A stretch of DNA of 64,000 nt from the NCBI GenBank assembly GCA_026874595.1, contig CM049309.1, positions 41,989,079-42,053,078 on the forward strand. The letters run 5' to 3'. Below the pieces are notes generated by a model. The model worked only from the letters and a program-made list of their open reading frames with translations, was not told where the DNA came from and ran no database searches. Below, piece by piece: positions 11,482 to 24,640 of this stretch. How positions within the stretch are numbered: position 1 is the stretch's first letter; every line of letters begins with the position of its first letter. The position numbers and the translations under genes are program-made. The DNA is from Sipunculus nudus. Lineage: Eukaryota; Annelida; Sipuncula; Golfingiida; Sipunculidae.

Positions 11482-13554
11482 TAGCTCAGCTGACTTTCAG
11501 TCATGCTGAGCTATAGCGATCACTCTTTATCTGTCGTCCGTCTGTCTGTCTGTCCATCTGTCCGTCTGTCCGTTAACCTGGCACAAATCGTAAACCGCTG
11601 GACTAATAATCTTGTAACTTAACATTCTGAGAGGTGGATGAAAAATCTCCTTGGAAACCAGAAATTAGGTCTCTGTTACCCATATCCTTCGAGCTATTGG
11701 GCCCCAAAGTACCCCCCAGAATAGTAAAAAATTTCATACAAAAACTTCAATATCTCGTTAACTACATCACTGATGGTCTTGATTTTTGGCATACATATTG
11801 ATCATTAGATGTTTCATCAGTTTCTGCAGACTGGTGGCGCCACCTATATTTTTCGATATTTTACGATTTGTTTTCTCTATTTTTAGACCTTTAAAAATGT
11901 GAACATCTGTTAACAGGGCAAAAATCGTAAAGACTGGACCTAGAATCTTCATTCTTGACACACAGGGAGACCCATGAAAAGTCTCCATGGAAACCTGAAA
12001 TTAGGTCTCCGTTACCCATATCCTTTGAGCTGTGGGGCTCACAATTACCCCTCAGAATAATGGAAAATTTGATAAAAAAAACTGCAACATCTGAATAACT
12101 ACAACACTGATGGTCATGATTTTTGGCATACATATTGATCAAGAGGTGTTCCATCTGTTCTTGCAGTCTGGTGGCGCCACCTGTATTTTTTCAAATTTTT
12201 ATAATTTTTTTTCTCTATTTATGAGACCTTCAAGGATGTAGTTATCTGTCAACAAGGTACAAATCTTAACGACTGAACCTAGAATCTTCATTCTTGACAC
12301 ACGGGGAGACCCATGAAAAGTCTCCATGGAAACCTGAAATTAGGTCTCTGTTACCCATATCCTTTGAGCAATGGCACTCCAAAGTACAGCTCAGAATAAT
12401 GGAAAATTTGATACAAAAGCTGAAGTATCTGAACAACTAATGCAGAGATCACCAAAATTGTTTGCATGGATATTGATCATGGAATGTTTCATCAGTTTCT
12501 GCAGACTGATGGCACCACGTATATTTGTTCGGGTTTTTTTATGAATTTTTTTCTCTACTTTTGCGACCTTAAAAAGATATGAACATCTGTTAACAGGGTA
12601 AAAATTGTATAGACTGGACCTAGAATCTCCATTCTTGAAACACAGGAAGATCCATGAAAAGTCTCCATGGAAAATGAAATTAGGTCTCTGTTACCCATAT
12701 CCTTCAAGCTATAGGACTCTGAAGTATCCCTAAGAATAATGAAAAATTTGATACAAAAACTGCAGTATCTCAATAACTACAACACTGATGGTCATGATTT
12801 TTGGCATACATATTGATCATGAGGTGTTCCATCAGTTTCTGCAGACTGATGGCACCACGTATATTTGTTCGGGTTTTTTTATGAATTTTTTTCTCTACTT
12901 TTGCGACCTTAAAAAGATGTGGTTATCTGTCAACAGGGTACAAATCATAACAACTGGACCTAGAATCTGCATTCTTGTCATGCAAGGAGGCCCATGAAAA
13001 GTGTCTGTGGAACCAGAAATTAGGTCTCTGTTTCCCAAATCCTTCAAGCTATAGGACTCCGAAGTATCCCTCAGAATAATGAACAATTTGATACAAAAGC
13101 TGAAGTATCTGAACAACTTATGCAGAGATCACCATGATTCTTTGGATGGATATTGTTTATGGAGTGTTTCATCAGTTTCTGCAGACTGGTGGTTCCACCT
13201 ATATTTTATTTAATTTTTTAAATTTTTTTCTCTATTTTTGAGACCTTTAAGGATGCTGTCATCTGTTTACATGGCACAAGTTGTTACAACTAATGCAGAG
13301 ATCACCATGATTCTTTGCATGCATATTGACCATTAAGTCTTTTTATTAGTTTCTGCAGACTGGTGGAGCCACTTGTATTTTTTACGCATTTTTCTCTATT
13401 TTTGAGATATATAAATACAGACACAATTTTGGCCTGTTGGTTAATCTGTTTGATGCTTCAGTTGAATGGGTATATACTACCATTCAGATGATAAAATTTC
13501 CTTTTGCGAATCTCTTCCCAGTCAGCTGAGCGTCATGACCCATGGGTCACTTGT
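11482..13554 (+). mobile_element. Hairpin-headed element family 2, copy 2, inserted in minisatellite A
   Basis: Same head hairpin, GTCC/GTCT run (about 11537-11573), tandem units of about 335 bp and tail (GTCAGCTGAGCGTCATGACC, palindrome TGACCCATGGGTCA, CTTGTT) as the copy at 7493-9718. Unit starts are visible near 11575, 11913, 12250, 12590, 12920 and 13265; the last unit is shortened. Minisatellite copies on both sides resume in the same register, so the insertion point is known to within a few bases. Confidence 0.65.
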
Positions 13555-14190
13555 TAGTAGGCTGATGTTGACTAGGTGATGGTTAAGCATTTTGTAGTAG
13601 GCTGATGTTGACTGGGTGAAGGCTAAACATTTCTTTGGTAGGCTAATGTTGACTGGGTGAAGGCTACACATTTCTTTGGTAGGCTGATGTTGATTGGGTG
13701 AAGGCTACACATTTCTTTGGTAGGCTGATGTTGACTGGGTGAAGGCTACACATTTCTTTGGTAGGCTGATGTTGACTTGGTGAAGGCTAAACATTTCTCT
13801 GGTTGGCTAATGTTGATTGGGTGAAGGCTACACATTTCTTTGGTAGGCTGATGTTGACTGGGTGAAGGCTACACATTTCTTTGGTAGGCTGATGTTGACT
13901 GGGTGAAGGCTAAACATTTCTCTGGTTGGCTAATGTTGACTAGGTGAAGGCTAAACATTTCTCTGGTTGGCTAATGTTGACTGGGTGAAGGCTAAACATT
14001 TCTTTGGTAGGCTGATGTTGACTGGGTGAAGGTTAAGCATTATTTAGTAGGCTGATGTTGACTGGGTGAAGGCTACACATTTCTTTGGTAGGTTGATGTT
14101 GACTGGGTGATGGTTAAGCATTTTTTAGTAGGCTGATGATGATTGCAGATGGGAAATATTTTCTTTGGTTATCTTATGTTGATTGGATGG
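13555..14190. repeat. 41-bp minisatellite A, right part
   Basis: Continues the array at 10986-11481 with about 15 more copies of the 41-bp unit, including variants with GGTTAAGCATTTTTTAGTAG instead of the ACATTTCTTTGGTAG ending. The last copies near 14120-14190 are decayed. Confidence 0.85.
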
Positions 14191-15314
14191 AGGATGAAAG
14201 CTGACCTGGCCATTTAAAAGTTCATTTTATTGGATAGTGGTTCATGTTTCTTCAGATGACAATTTCATGTTGGATTTAAAAAGGCTGAGTCATCTATGTT
14301 AGACTGTTGTTGAAGGATAAGAACCAATTTTGCTCCATAGACTAATATTTATGAGGTTGGAGCTCGCGGGCATAGTTTGATAGGAGCTATGGAAAGGATT
14401 ACTGAGATCTGACAGAGCTATTAGATGCTGTGATGAAGATTTAATGACACTTCAAATTTTATGAGCAGGCAGGATTTAATTTTGGCATTTTAGAGTTGAT
14501 TGAAATGTATAAATGAAGAATAATACAAAATACCAGCACACACAGCTGAAACAATAAAATGACAATATTGGTGAATCAGAGTCAAAATAAATGTGATATT
14601 TATTAGTCCACTTGAGTGCAAATAGGCATTGTGCGTGCCAACAGTCTGGAAAAAAATATGCAGGTGGGTTCATATTATAAATAGAGGGAGATATATATAT
14701 GGCCTCGCATAACATTGTTTTTATGGGAACACAGTGTTATTTGCTGTCCTTGGATGTCTAATAAATGTATGTTGTAGCATCTTGCACAGTGAACAGTTTT
14801 GTATAATGTATAATGCTGGTTTGGTATCCAAAGCATCACGCACACTGAAAACCCATAGAGCAAGGGAAAAAAAATGCTTTACATGTGTGTCATAGCCTTT
14901 TAGTTGATGTTCACCTGGTCTTCAGCTTACATATATTTTCAACATTTCTCTGACACTCGGCAATAATATTAATAAATTAAAATTGTCACATTTTCAACTC
15001 TCACACTGAGAGATACATTAAAAAATCATAATATTCCAATTGTAACCCCCCTTGTAATATTTTTTATTTTTTTTTTTGGCAGGCATCCAACTTAAGGTAG
15101 TACTTGTATCTCATAAAATTATGTGTCGCAACATGTGAGGGTTTTTACAGATCTTGGTTTTATAGAAAATCTTAGATATAAAAATATTCAAAGTAAGTAT
15201 GGAAAAATCCTTGCGCAAACATCCTCAGATCCAAACTTTCATATAAACATTTCTGAATAATAAAGCTACTTCTATGGGAGGTGGCAAATTTGTGCCTGAG
15301 TAACCTACCATTTT
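14191..15314. other. Non-coding, nothing recognised
   Basis: Small frames only; AT-rich. No repeat boundary, RNA gene or conserved protein fragment seen. Confidence 0.5.
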
Positions 15315-17234
15315 TAGCTCAGCTGACTATAAGTCATCTGAGCTATAGTCGTGGTCCATTGTCCGTCGTCCGTCCATCTGTCCGTCCGTCCGTCCGTCCG
15401 TCCGTCCGTCCGTCCGTAGATGTGGCACGTTTTGAAACCGTAAGACCTAGGAATCCAAAATTCAGCATAATGTTAGATGTCCCCAAGATCTCCTACCAAG
15501 CCGAAAACTGGGTCTTTGCGACTTCGTTCCTTTGAAAAATTAAGGAAAAACCTCAATTTTTTATTAAAATCCTATTTTCACACTTCAGAACTGCCTAATA
15601 TCAGAACCACTCATCTGTTTTTCCTCATATTTACCATAAATATTCTTCTATATAGTTCCTATGTACATGCCAGAAATTAAGTCTGTTAAGTATAAATTCT
15701 TTAAGTTATGGGCCCAAACATAATGGACTTTGTAAAAAATCAGGAAAAATATTTACTCACTTAACATGAAAAATTTTGAAACTAGAGTCTATTTTCCCAA
15801 GTATATAACTATGTTTAATTAAGATTCAATTGTTTACCCAAAATTAGATCTGAATTTTGTAAATTTTTTAAGTAATTAGCATAAAAATAAAATCAGTACC
15901 TTAAATTTTGCCCAACTTTGACCATGGCACGTTTTTTTCCTGTAAGTACCATTGATTTAATTTTCACACCATGTAAACATAAATATTTAATTTGTTTAAA
16001 TCTGAAATTTGGAAGTAAAAGCTTGAAAATTAAGCTAGTTATTGATTTTTTTCTTGAGGCTTTATTGTAGTCATTTGCTTTGATTACAGATTACAGATGC
16101 AGGGTCCCACTCCAGGTCACTGGAAGTCAGCTATGCCAGGTTTCTGATTTGTTACAGTCACTGGGGGAGATCCCCTGCTGTGACAGGTGTACAGTTATTC
16201 TCATATCACCACCCCAATCACCCCCCCCCCCCCCCCCCCCCCGCAAACCCAACCCACCAAGTGTTATGCAGTATTGTTATTGTTTTCACTGTATCTCCTT
16301 AATTGTAATGCTGTTTCCACTCTGATATGCAAAAACTTTCCTTGAAAAAGTAATTCAAGGTGTAATCCAGAAGATGCAATGTTGTGTAATGTAGCATTTT
16401 TAAAGAAATCATTTTTCTTTTAAATGATTTTACCAGTCATAATGGAATCCATCAGTATGCTTAAATTATGATAAAATATGAAGCACATTATTGATAAATA
16501 AAGACACAATTAAAAACTGTGAAATTTAAATCAAGTATTTTTTTTAGATATTTATTGTTTTGCAGATTTAAAAGATAATTTTTGTGGTAAAAAATAAATA
16601 AACATTTGTATGCATGATGTGGTGTTATCTGACAAGATTGAGATTTATGATGATGCAATTGAGAATTATGAATCAACTTTTATATTCAGATATATATGTT
16701 ATATTGAAAATTTATAGAAATATAAACTTAAATTTAAAAAAAAATTGATGTGATAAAAAAATGAGGATTTATTACAAACATTTGTTCATTATTATCCTGC
16801 ATCAGCAGAATTTGAGATCAGGCTTTGTTTGCCATTTTTTATGTTGTTAATTAGTTATATTTCAACTGTATACATTTCATAAAAAAACATATTTAATAAT
16901 ATATATTATACAAAAAAAAGATTCGATTGAACAAATGTGTAAACTACTGAAATGTCAACAGTTAATCGAAAAGCCAACTAATGATCATGGTAATTGTACA
17001 GATCATTTGTTCACAAACTGCTCACATGCTCCAGTTTCAACATTAGGAAACACATGGTCAGGTCACAAAATATTATTTGCAACAATTTCTTGCTCATCAA
17101 TACAAACCAATCATATAAACCAACCATGGCCTTTATTACCTCTTCCTCTTACACGTATCTCCATTTTATATTATTTTAGATTTTTACCTTGAAGGTTAAC
17201 GTCAGCTGAGCACAGTGACCCATAGGTCCCTTGT
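15315..17234 (+). mobile_element. Hairpin-headed element family 1, copy 2
   Basis: Very similar to the copy at 4380-6309 along its whole length: head hairpin TAGCTCAGCTGACTATAAGT..., a long GTCC run (about 15362-15416), a C tract at about 16218-16242, and the tail GTCAGCTGAGCACAGTGACC then CATAGGTCCCTTGTT. The close match in length (1.92 kb against 1.93 kb) suggests recent activity. No transposase-like frame. Confidence 0.6.
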
Positions 17235-20200
17235 TTTTTCTGGCCTGATAAGAAACATTTTCATAGGACGATATCTCTGATAATCAGACTACCAGGGTTG
17301 ACGCTTGATTCATGTGACTGACTGAACAGAGATTGCAAATACTACCTGGTATTATGTTGACCTTCATTTTGAACAAGGATGGCTTTAGTTGTCTGGAAAC
17401 CAGTACTCTGCATGTTTTGACCAGAGGCTTTTCAACTGATACATGAAATTTCTGGACATTTAATTATAATAAATTGTTGTTAACAACAAGGCATAGGCCT
17501 ATTCTAAGTTGTGCCTTGTGGTCAGCATGTCCTGAGTGACAGAGATTTCATTATGCCTGAAAAGGACAAGACATTTTATCTGCCTTTCCTTTGTAGGAAT
17601 GCTTTTATTGCCCTTACATTTGACAGGTCATGTATTCATGTCTTTCCTTGTTTGATCAAGGATGCCCTGTATTTTGGACATTACTTCCCATCTTCCAGTA
17701 AGGTATATAAATGTGATGATACAGCCCACTGGTCTGTGAAACATACAAAGTGCACGGAAGGACTGGGGTCATCAAGTGCACATTGCTCCATGTGCAGTTT
17801 CCCGCCCAAATTAGGCTATTCATCTGAAGCAGTAAGCCAGTTATGTTAAAGTGTGGGCAGAACACTGAAAACATACAGTGTTATAAGATGGAATGTAATA
17901 ATTGCTATGCAGTCCTATTTTTTTTAAGATATATTGATAACAGATATTGGAATTTGATACCAGATATCTTTTCACAAGCATAGTTTTGATTTTATGGAAA
18001 CTTAATGGATTTACCCTAAATATCTTATCAGGTGAATTACACTTTACCCTTGGTTGCTGATAATTGAGAAAGCTTCAGTATTTCAGCATTAGTATGTACT
18101 CAGGGTGTTAAAAGGTCACAAATCAACTCACCTTTTCTGGGATGACCATGTCTACAAATTGAACTGTGTTAACTGCAATAAACAGTGTGCTTAAGTACTA
18201 CATTGGCTTTACATGTTTTTACTGGTCTTTGTATCACATAGAAGTAGGGCACATGGGAGATTTTGTATAATGTTTGTCACTATTTCATCATGTTTTAACG
18301 GTTTATTGAGTAATAAACTAATATATGAACAGCACATATAGTTAGTCCATGTAGGTATTGTACAGAGAAATAAGATTATAGAGAATTATATAACTTCATA
18401 TAAAACACGACTATGACCAATCATTGGTTAAGTACATGTTAAGTCTCTTGTAGCTGTTACATGCATTGTTGTTATACAGTGGCGGAATTATGCAACACAT
18501 GCATGTACAATCTTGTTACAGATCATTAGGAAAATATTTTTTGCTTAAAGCTGTATCTTCTGTAAGAAATTCAGTTTTATAAGAAAAAAATTGAAGATAA
18601 TGTTCAACAAAAAGGATCAAAATTTGACAGCTTTAAAAAGTTTAAGCCTGTATATTTTTCATATAGAAATGAAATTGCATTTTGCATATTAATATTATTT
18701 ATTATTATTATCTATTATTATTATTTATTACAAATTGGATATAATTCATCTAGATGAAAATTAATGCGTAGTATCACACATTTATTTGAGGTAACTGGCT
18801 TAATATATCCAACAAGTTTAAAGCTATCCATTATATAATGAAGACCTGTGCAAGATAATTTAGAAAGATTTACAATGTATAAGTGATCATAAATATTGTA
18901 ATTAAGGATAAGTATGTCCCTTGATATGTTTCTGTATGTGGCAGTGAGAAAATTTTCCATTTCAGATCTGTAGCTGCAATGTGTGCTATACAGTCCAACA
19001 GCAACCCTTTACACCTATGAATGAAAAGGCACCCAGCCTTCAGGGAGTTACCTTCACAATAGTCAGGCAACACTGTAATAACCCAGAGATCATGTGACCA
19101 TTCAGTAGTTTTCCATTGGTTGTAATGCATCAGTGGGTTTAGGCTCATGTGTGGCTTGATCAAATGAACAGTTGTCACACAGCAAGGTGGGAGTGAGTTG
19201 GGACACATATAGTACAGTAAGTTACTATTAACTAGCTCGCATGTCCAGCTTAGTTACATGTCAAACATGCCTTATGTTAATTGTACTTGCTACTGAATGG
19301 TCAAGCTGCTTCCCCACTCCTGACTTCTGGACATGTGCTATGCTGTATTTTTTTATACTGTCCAGTAAAGCCTAAGTAATTTTTTTTCTTTATGTTTATT
19401 AAGAAAAAATTATTTAAAATGCGATCATTTGGTTACTGCTCAGTACTCCCTTTGGTAACCTGTTGAACCATTTGTACTTCGTATCATTTTCATAATTAAT
19501 ACTGGTATAGTATGTCTTGCTCAGATTGAGCACATTTTTATGTGAATTGAAAGATTGTTGCTCATTTGCTTTGTATTTTTATTGCTGAAATTTTGAAATT
19601 TATGTCTTTGAGAAATTTTGAAATTGAACTCTAATAGTTTATTGATTGCTATTGTCTTTACAAGACCAAGCTTTTATGTTATAACTGCTGAAAGATCATG
19701 TGTATTATAGCTTTGTATTCATCTATGAAATTTGGACCAAGTTCAGCATTTACTTTATATTGTCTGTACATTTACTATGTCCATCTACTGAGCAGTTTGG
19801 ATTAAGTACAAAACTGGATCTTAGTCTTAGCTTCAAGCTATGTATGTAATTGACAAGTTACAGTATAAAGTATGATAAACTAACTGCACTTAAGTTTATT
19901 CATCTTTATTTAATAAAGTATATATAACACTGGAATTTTATCTGCATGGTCACTTTTGAATTAGAGTGCATACCTCTACCATTTTTTTTAAGGCAAGACA
20001 TTCTTACTTGAGCTCTGCCACCTTATCCAAATAAGCATCATAATTTTACAGGGTCTTCCCTGTCCTATTCTTAGATCCCTTCATATAGGTTCATGAAAGT
20101 TAGTGCATATGATTTTATGTAAAAAAATAACAATCAGACTGACAATCATGCAAATGGAGGCAAAAACATAACCTGCCAGATTGGGTTCTTGTGCAGTCAG

Positions 20201-21870
20201 ATGTACTTCGCAAGAGTCTGTTGCAAAATCAATCATGGTACTGCAGTCATGATCCTGCATTACTGTAGTCATGATCCTACAGTGTATACCAACATTTATG
20301 AATTACCAATTAAGAACATTTGCTGGTTATATCATGTTATGATGAAGGGTTCCAGATGTAATATTGTTTCTCTGAAGCTACACTTTTCCTGAGACTGAGG
20401 TGTTACGTTCCCACATGGAAGTATGAGGAGGTCAAGTTGCCAGTCTTAATATCCTGAGTTCATGCCAGTTTTATCATCATCTTGTACCGTCATTCTCAGC
20501 TTGTATATAGTTAGCAATACAGCCTTTGATTCTACGCTCCCTTATTAAATCTGATAAAGGCCAGATCTTTCAGCTGCAGTGTGGCTGTAGATGTTTTTTC
20601 TTCACTAATATATAGTAGTGGCTTTGTAGTGTGTAATATGATAGAACCTTTTACAGACAGTATTTTCATGGCGGGTTCAGTACGAGTGTTGCATAACAGC
20701 TACGGTTAGCTGCAGTGTAAGTACTACCATCTGGTTTTTGTATCAGCTGAATGTAGTAATAATTATATTTATAAGGTTATTGTCTTATCCATTTTATGAA
20801 AACATTGACATTGATAGGGCAGTCACATGTATTTTGAGAGAGAGCTTTGCATTTCTACAACAATAGAATATTCTCAGTTGCACTCAATATATTGTTACGG
20901 GGGTGCACATAAAAACGGTTCCAACTGTTTTGCTGGTGAAGCTGGCTTTTCTAGTGTAGCTGTTGGAATGCCAGACATGTTCTGCCGACACGGGTTTGTT
21001 TCCAGGATTGGCCTAATATTTCCCCTTGAGCAAATTGTTTCTTTAACAATATTCATAAATAAGGAACTAGAATTTCTACTTTTAAATATTTTAATTTAGT
21101 AATGCATTCTTATCAGCAGATTGCACACCTCGACAAAAGGAACACCTTGATCCTATTCTTTATCCAAAACCATACTGGAATTTAACATGATGTTCCCTGG
21201 CCCATGTGACCTTGACTAACATCTTTAGAAAGTCTTACAGAAATCCTGCCAACAGACATGGGTGAAAGCATAAACTGTGTAGAGGTAATGAGAAATTATA
21301 AATTATATATGTATATAATTTAGATTAACAATGGAATCATTTCTTTAAAAAACTATTTCAAAACAAATTTCTGTTTAATATTACTCCAAATTAGCCAAGA
21401 ATTTGCTGATTTTCACCATTTGCTTGCTATTTCCTCAAGGTGAGTTGTCCATAAATTTTTACTGATATTATTCAGAAAAATATTAGAATAGTTGCTTGGT
21501 ACCAGTCTTTTGACATTGCTATAAGTAGATAGTTGCCATAAAAATTAGTGTTGCTGAATCCCTTAAACAGAGGGGATAATTTTCATCAATGGCCAGGTGA
21601 AGGTCCCATTCATGGACTGATCAAAAAGCCACAAACAATACATTAGCCAGACCTGAAAGTAATAAGCTTAATCCTATTGATCTAACCCTTGATAAAAATA
21701 TGTTATTTTGTTATATATGTTTGATATGTTTATAAAGTATGTTTGATATGTTTATATATTTATAATGCATGTGTTCATGATCAGAGCTACACAAAGGCTG
21801 TGAACTATGAAGGGAATGTGCAGGACTCCATATCCTACATAAACACCAAGCCCTTTCAGCAATTACAATT
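17235..21870. other. Non-coding, nothing recognised
   Basis: 4.6 kb without a recognisable gene. The longest frames (112 codons at 17511-17849 plus strand and 18870-19208 minus strand) show no familiar motif. Near 20228-20280 a 24-bp segment (CAGTCATGATCCTGCA type) is doubled. AT-rich ATTATT runs occur at about 18690-18730. Confidence 0.5.
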
Positions 21871-22800
21871 GTGCCATCACTTTCCAACAAACCAGGCATA
21901 AACATAAATGTTTAAAAAATGGCAGGCCTTGGCCAAGTGGAATTTTCCATTCAAGTCTGGTTTATTCTGTTTCACATTTTTATCCTGCTACTGAAGCCTT
22001 TGATAAGAAACTTTGATGATTTTTCTGGCTCTAACATCAGATGTAATACATCTTCCTTGAATGCTGTTATTGGAATATTTGGCCTGCACAGAAAAGATTG
22101 CAAAATGTGAGAATTATTCTGTTAACCAAGGCAACTGCTTTAAGTATTTGGCACATTGTGTGTTTAGTGTGAGTAAAGTAATCAAATATATTTAATAGTT
22201 TATCTGGTATTTCTTAAATAACATTGTTGACCCCAACTTTCACTTTCACTTGTGCTATCACTTTCCAACAAACCAGGCATAAACATAAATGTTTAAAAAT
22301 GGCAGGCCTTAGCCAAGTGGAATTTTCCATTCAAGTCTTGTTTATTCTGTTTCATGTTTTTATCCTGCAACTGAAGCCTTTGATAAGAAACTTTGATGAT
22401 TTGTCTGGCTCTAACATCAGATGTAATACATCAGCATTGAATGCTGACATTAGAATATTTGGCGTGTCACAGAAAAGATTGCAAAATGTGAGAATTATTC
22501 TGTTAACCAAGGCAACTGCTTTGAGTATTTGGCACATTGTGTGTTTAGTGTGTGAAAGTAATCAAATATATTTAATAGTTTATCAGGTATATCTTAAATA
22601 ACATTGTTGACCCCAACTTTCACTTTCACTTGTGCTATCACTTTCCAACAAACCAGGCATAAACATAAATGTTTAAAAATGGCAGGCCTTAGCCAAGTGG
22701 AATTTTCCATTCAAGTCTTGTTTATTCTGTTTCACGTTTCACTGTAAGCAAATATATTTAATGGTTTATCAGGTTATCATTGTTGACCCCAACTTTCACA
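21871..22800. repeat. Tandem triplication, about 380-bp unit
   Basis: GTGCCATCACTTTCCAACAA at 21871 recurs as GTGCTATCACTTTCCAACAA at 22252 and 22632, offsets 381 and 380 bp. Copies 1 and 2 are nearly complete; copy 3 is cut short near 22800. Copies 1 and 2 both hold a frame starting MAG(L)(G/S)QVEFSIQV (21919 and 22302), but it breaks at different points and copy 3 ends it early. I read the shared frame as a by-product of DNA duplication. Confidence 0.8.
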
Positions 22801-22990
22801 GAATGGGGGACATTGATAAATTTGAGTTTTTTTGTCTGTCTGTCTGTTTATCTGTCAGGTTTTCATTTCCATGCAATAACTTTCCTAAATATTACCCTAT
22901 TTCCTTTAAATTTTGCTAAGTGATTGCTCTCATGCATACCTTGGTTGGGATTGGTTTTGGAATGTCTGTCTGAAAATTTGTTACCATCTG
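22801..22990 (+). mobile_element. Head fragment of another GTCT-bearing repeat family
   Basis: Contains GAATGGGGGACATTGATAAA followed by a GTCTGTCTGTCTGTTTATCTG run and an 'ATGCAATAACTTTCC' block. This resembles the head of other tandem-unit elements in this window, but no tail was found. Boundaries are uncertain. Confidence 0.3.
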
Positions 22991-24598
22991 CTCCAAAACA
23001 ATCAAAAACTTCCCTTTTGTTCCAAATTCACAACAAAACTTATGTGGAGACATCTTCATTGGACAATGAACACTAAAACACAGCCACTATGACATGTGGA
23101 GGCATCAGAGGAAATAAAAACTAAAACTTATTCAGAAGGCAACCAGGGGACAACAAGAGGTGTGAGCGGAGGACATAAACTCCACAAATTTGCTTGTTCA
23201 CTTTTAAATCAGAAGCAAAAGTACAATTACACATGCCCCAAACACATGATTGCTAAAAATTTGGAGGAAGTGTCAGAAAAATTTATGAAAGTTAGGAGAT
23301 GTGCATTGGCAGATTGTTTTTAAATGGACAGGGGTCAGGGGTATATCAAGGATATAGGAAAAGAAGGGATCCATACCAGGAGGACTAATGACAAAACCTT
23401 AAAAATGTTCTCAGGTACGTAAAGAGCTGGGGTCAAAGCCACAAATATTTTTTGTGTGAAACCATTAAAAAAAATATGGCAGCTGAAAAAGGGAGGGAGA
23501 GGACTCTTGGGTCTGCTTCTGACAGTGACCCTGTATGGTCAGCACAGTGGACCTCTTGAAGTAGGTCTGTTCAAGGATAGATTGAAGAGAGGTTATATGT
23601 GTAATTAAATGCACAAAACTTTCAAAAAAGAGGTCTGCATTTAACTTGTTTTTCACCAGGCCTTCAAGAGAAGATTTTGGCATTTTGATCAGATTTGATA
23701 CTTGAAAAAATTACAGGTGTAAGCTTTATGCTTTATTCAGCTTTTGAACTTGAACTTATTGACCAAAACATTGTACAAATAGAAGCAAGGTTCAAAACAT
23801 TTTGATATGTTACAAGCAAATAAACATGTTAAATCATTGACTAGAGGGGGCTCAACCTTAGAGGTATATGCCCCATCTTAATTTACATTACATATATTAT
23901 TCAGATATAACCTTTTTCTTTAACTCATCTATAGAGGTGGTATTAACTAAAAAAACTGATCTGAAAGTATTCCATAAAATAACCCCTTTAAAATGTAGAA
24001 TTCTGTGTATTGCTGCACTTTTGCTGACTGGTACATATAAATTTTTACATTGTCTGGTATTATAAACATTAGTATTTACTGAAAATAAATTATTTATTAG
24101 AGACGGTATTAGACCTTTGTAAACTTATACATGAAAAAGAGCACACAATTAATCTTTTGTAACTCGAGAATATTCAGCAATTGAAATAATATATCAGACT
24201 TGAACGTAATTTTTGGCAAAGATTATTATTTAAAAATTATTTGATCATATGAAGATTATTCTCTGAAAGCATTATTAGAGCATTTGACAACTAGTATATG
24301 ACAAGCACCTGTATGGTTTTGTACCTTGCAAATTTTTATTCTGTATAGTACATCAGTTACTTTTAAGGCATTCACTAATGACAGGCCATGTGACACTCAG
24401 TGCCACATAAAACCTGCGCAGATTTCATATCCGGATAGGATCAGTCACCATCAGCTTTGACGTTAAACGTATATAACTTTTTTCACCAGTTTTGAGTCAC
24501 ATCCGGATCACCTTTTGGACTGAACTACTTAAATCACCCAACGAACCATGCAGATGCCTTATGGCTGCCCCTGAGATTGTACTGCACTCACCTGTTGC
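22991..24598. other. Non-coding, nothing recognised
   Basis: Short frames only; no repeat or conserved fragment recognised. Confidence 0.5.
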
Positions 24599-24640
24599 GG
24601 AGTCATTAATTAAAGATAGACTGATATAATTAATGACTCC
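24599..24640. repeat. Perfect 14-bp inverted repeat (hairpin)
   Basis: GGAGTCATTAATTA is followed, after a 14-bp loop, by its exact inverse TAATTAATGACTCC. It is isolated from the other repeats. It may be a remnant of a small fold-back element. Confidence 0.7.

Noticed and set aside
10986-14190. Array that at a glance resembles a CRISPR
   Set aside because: Whole 41-bp units repeat, with no unique spacers between constant repeats, in eukaryotic DNA; it is a minisatellite.
17511-17849. 112-codon plus-strand frame with several cysteines
   Set aside because: No recognisable domain, no splice context, and a 72-codon frame overlaps on the other strand; this length is expected by chance in 64 kb.
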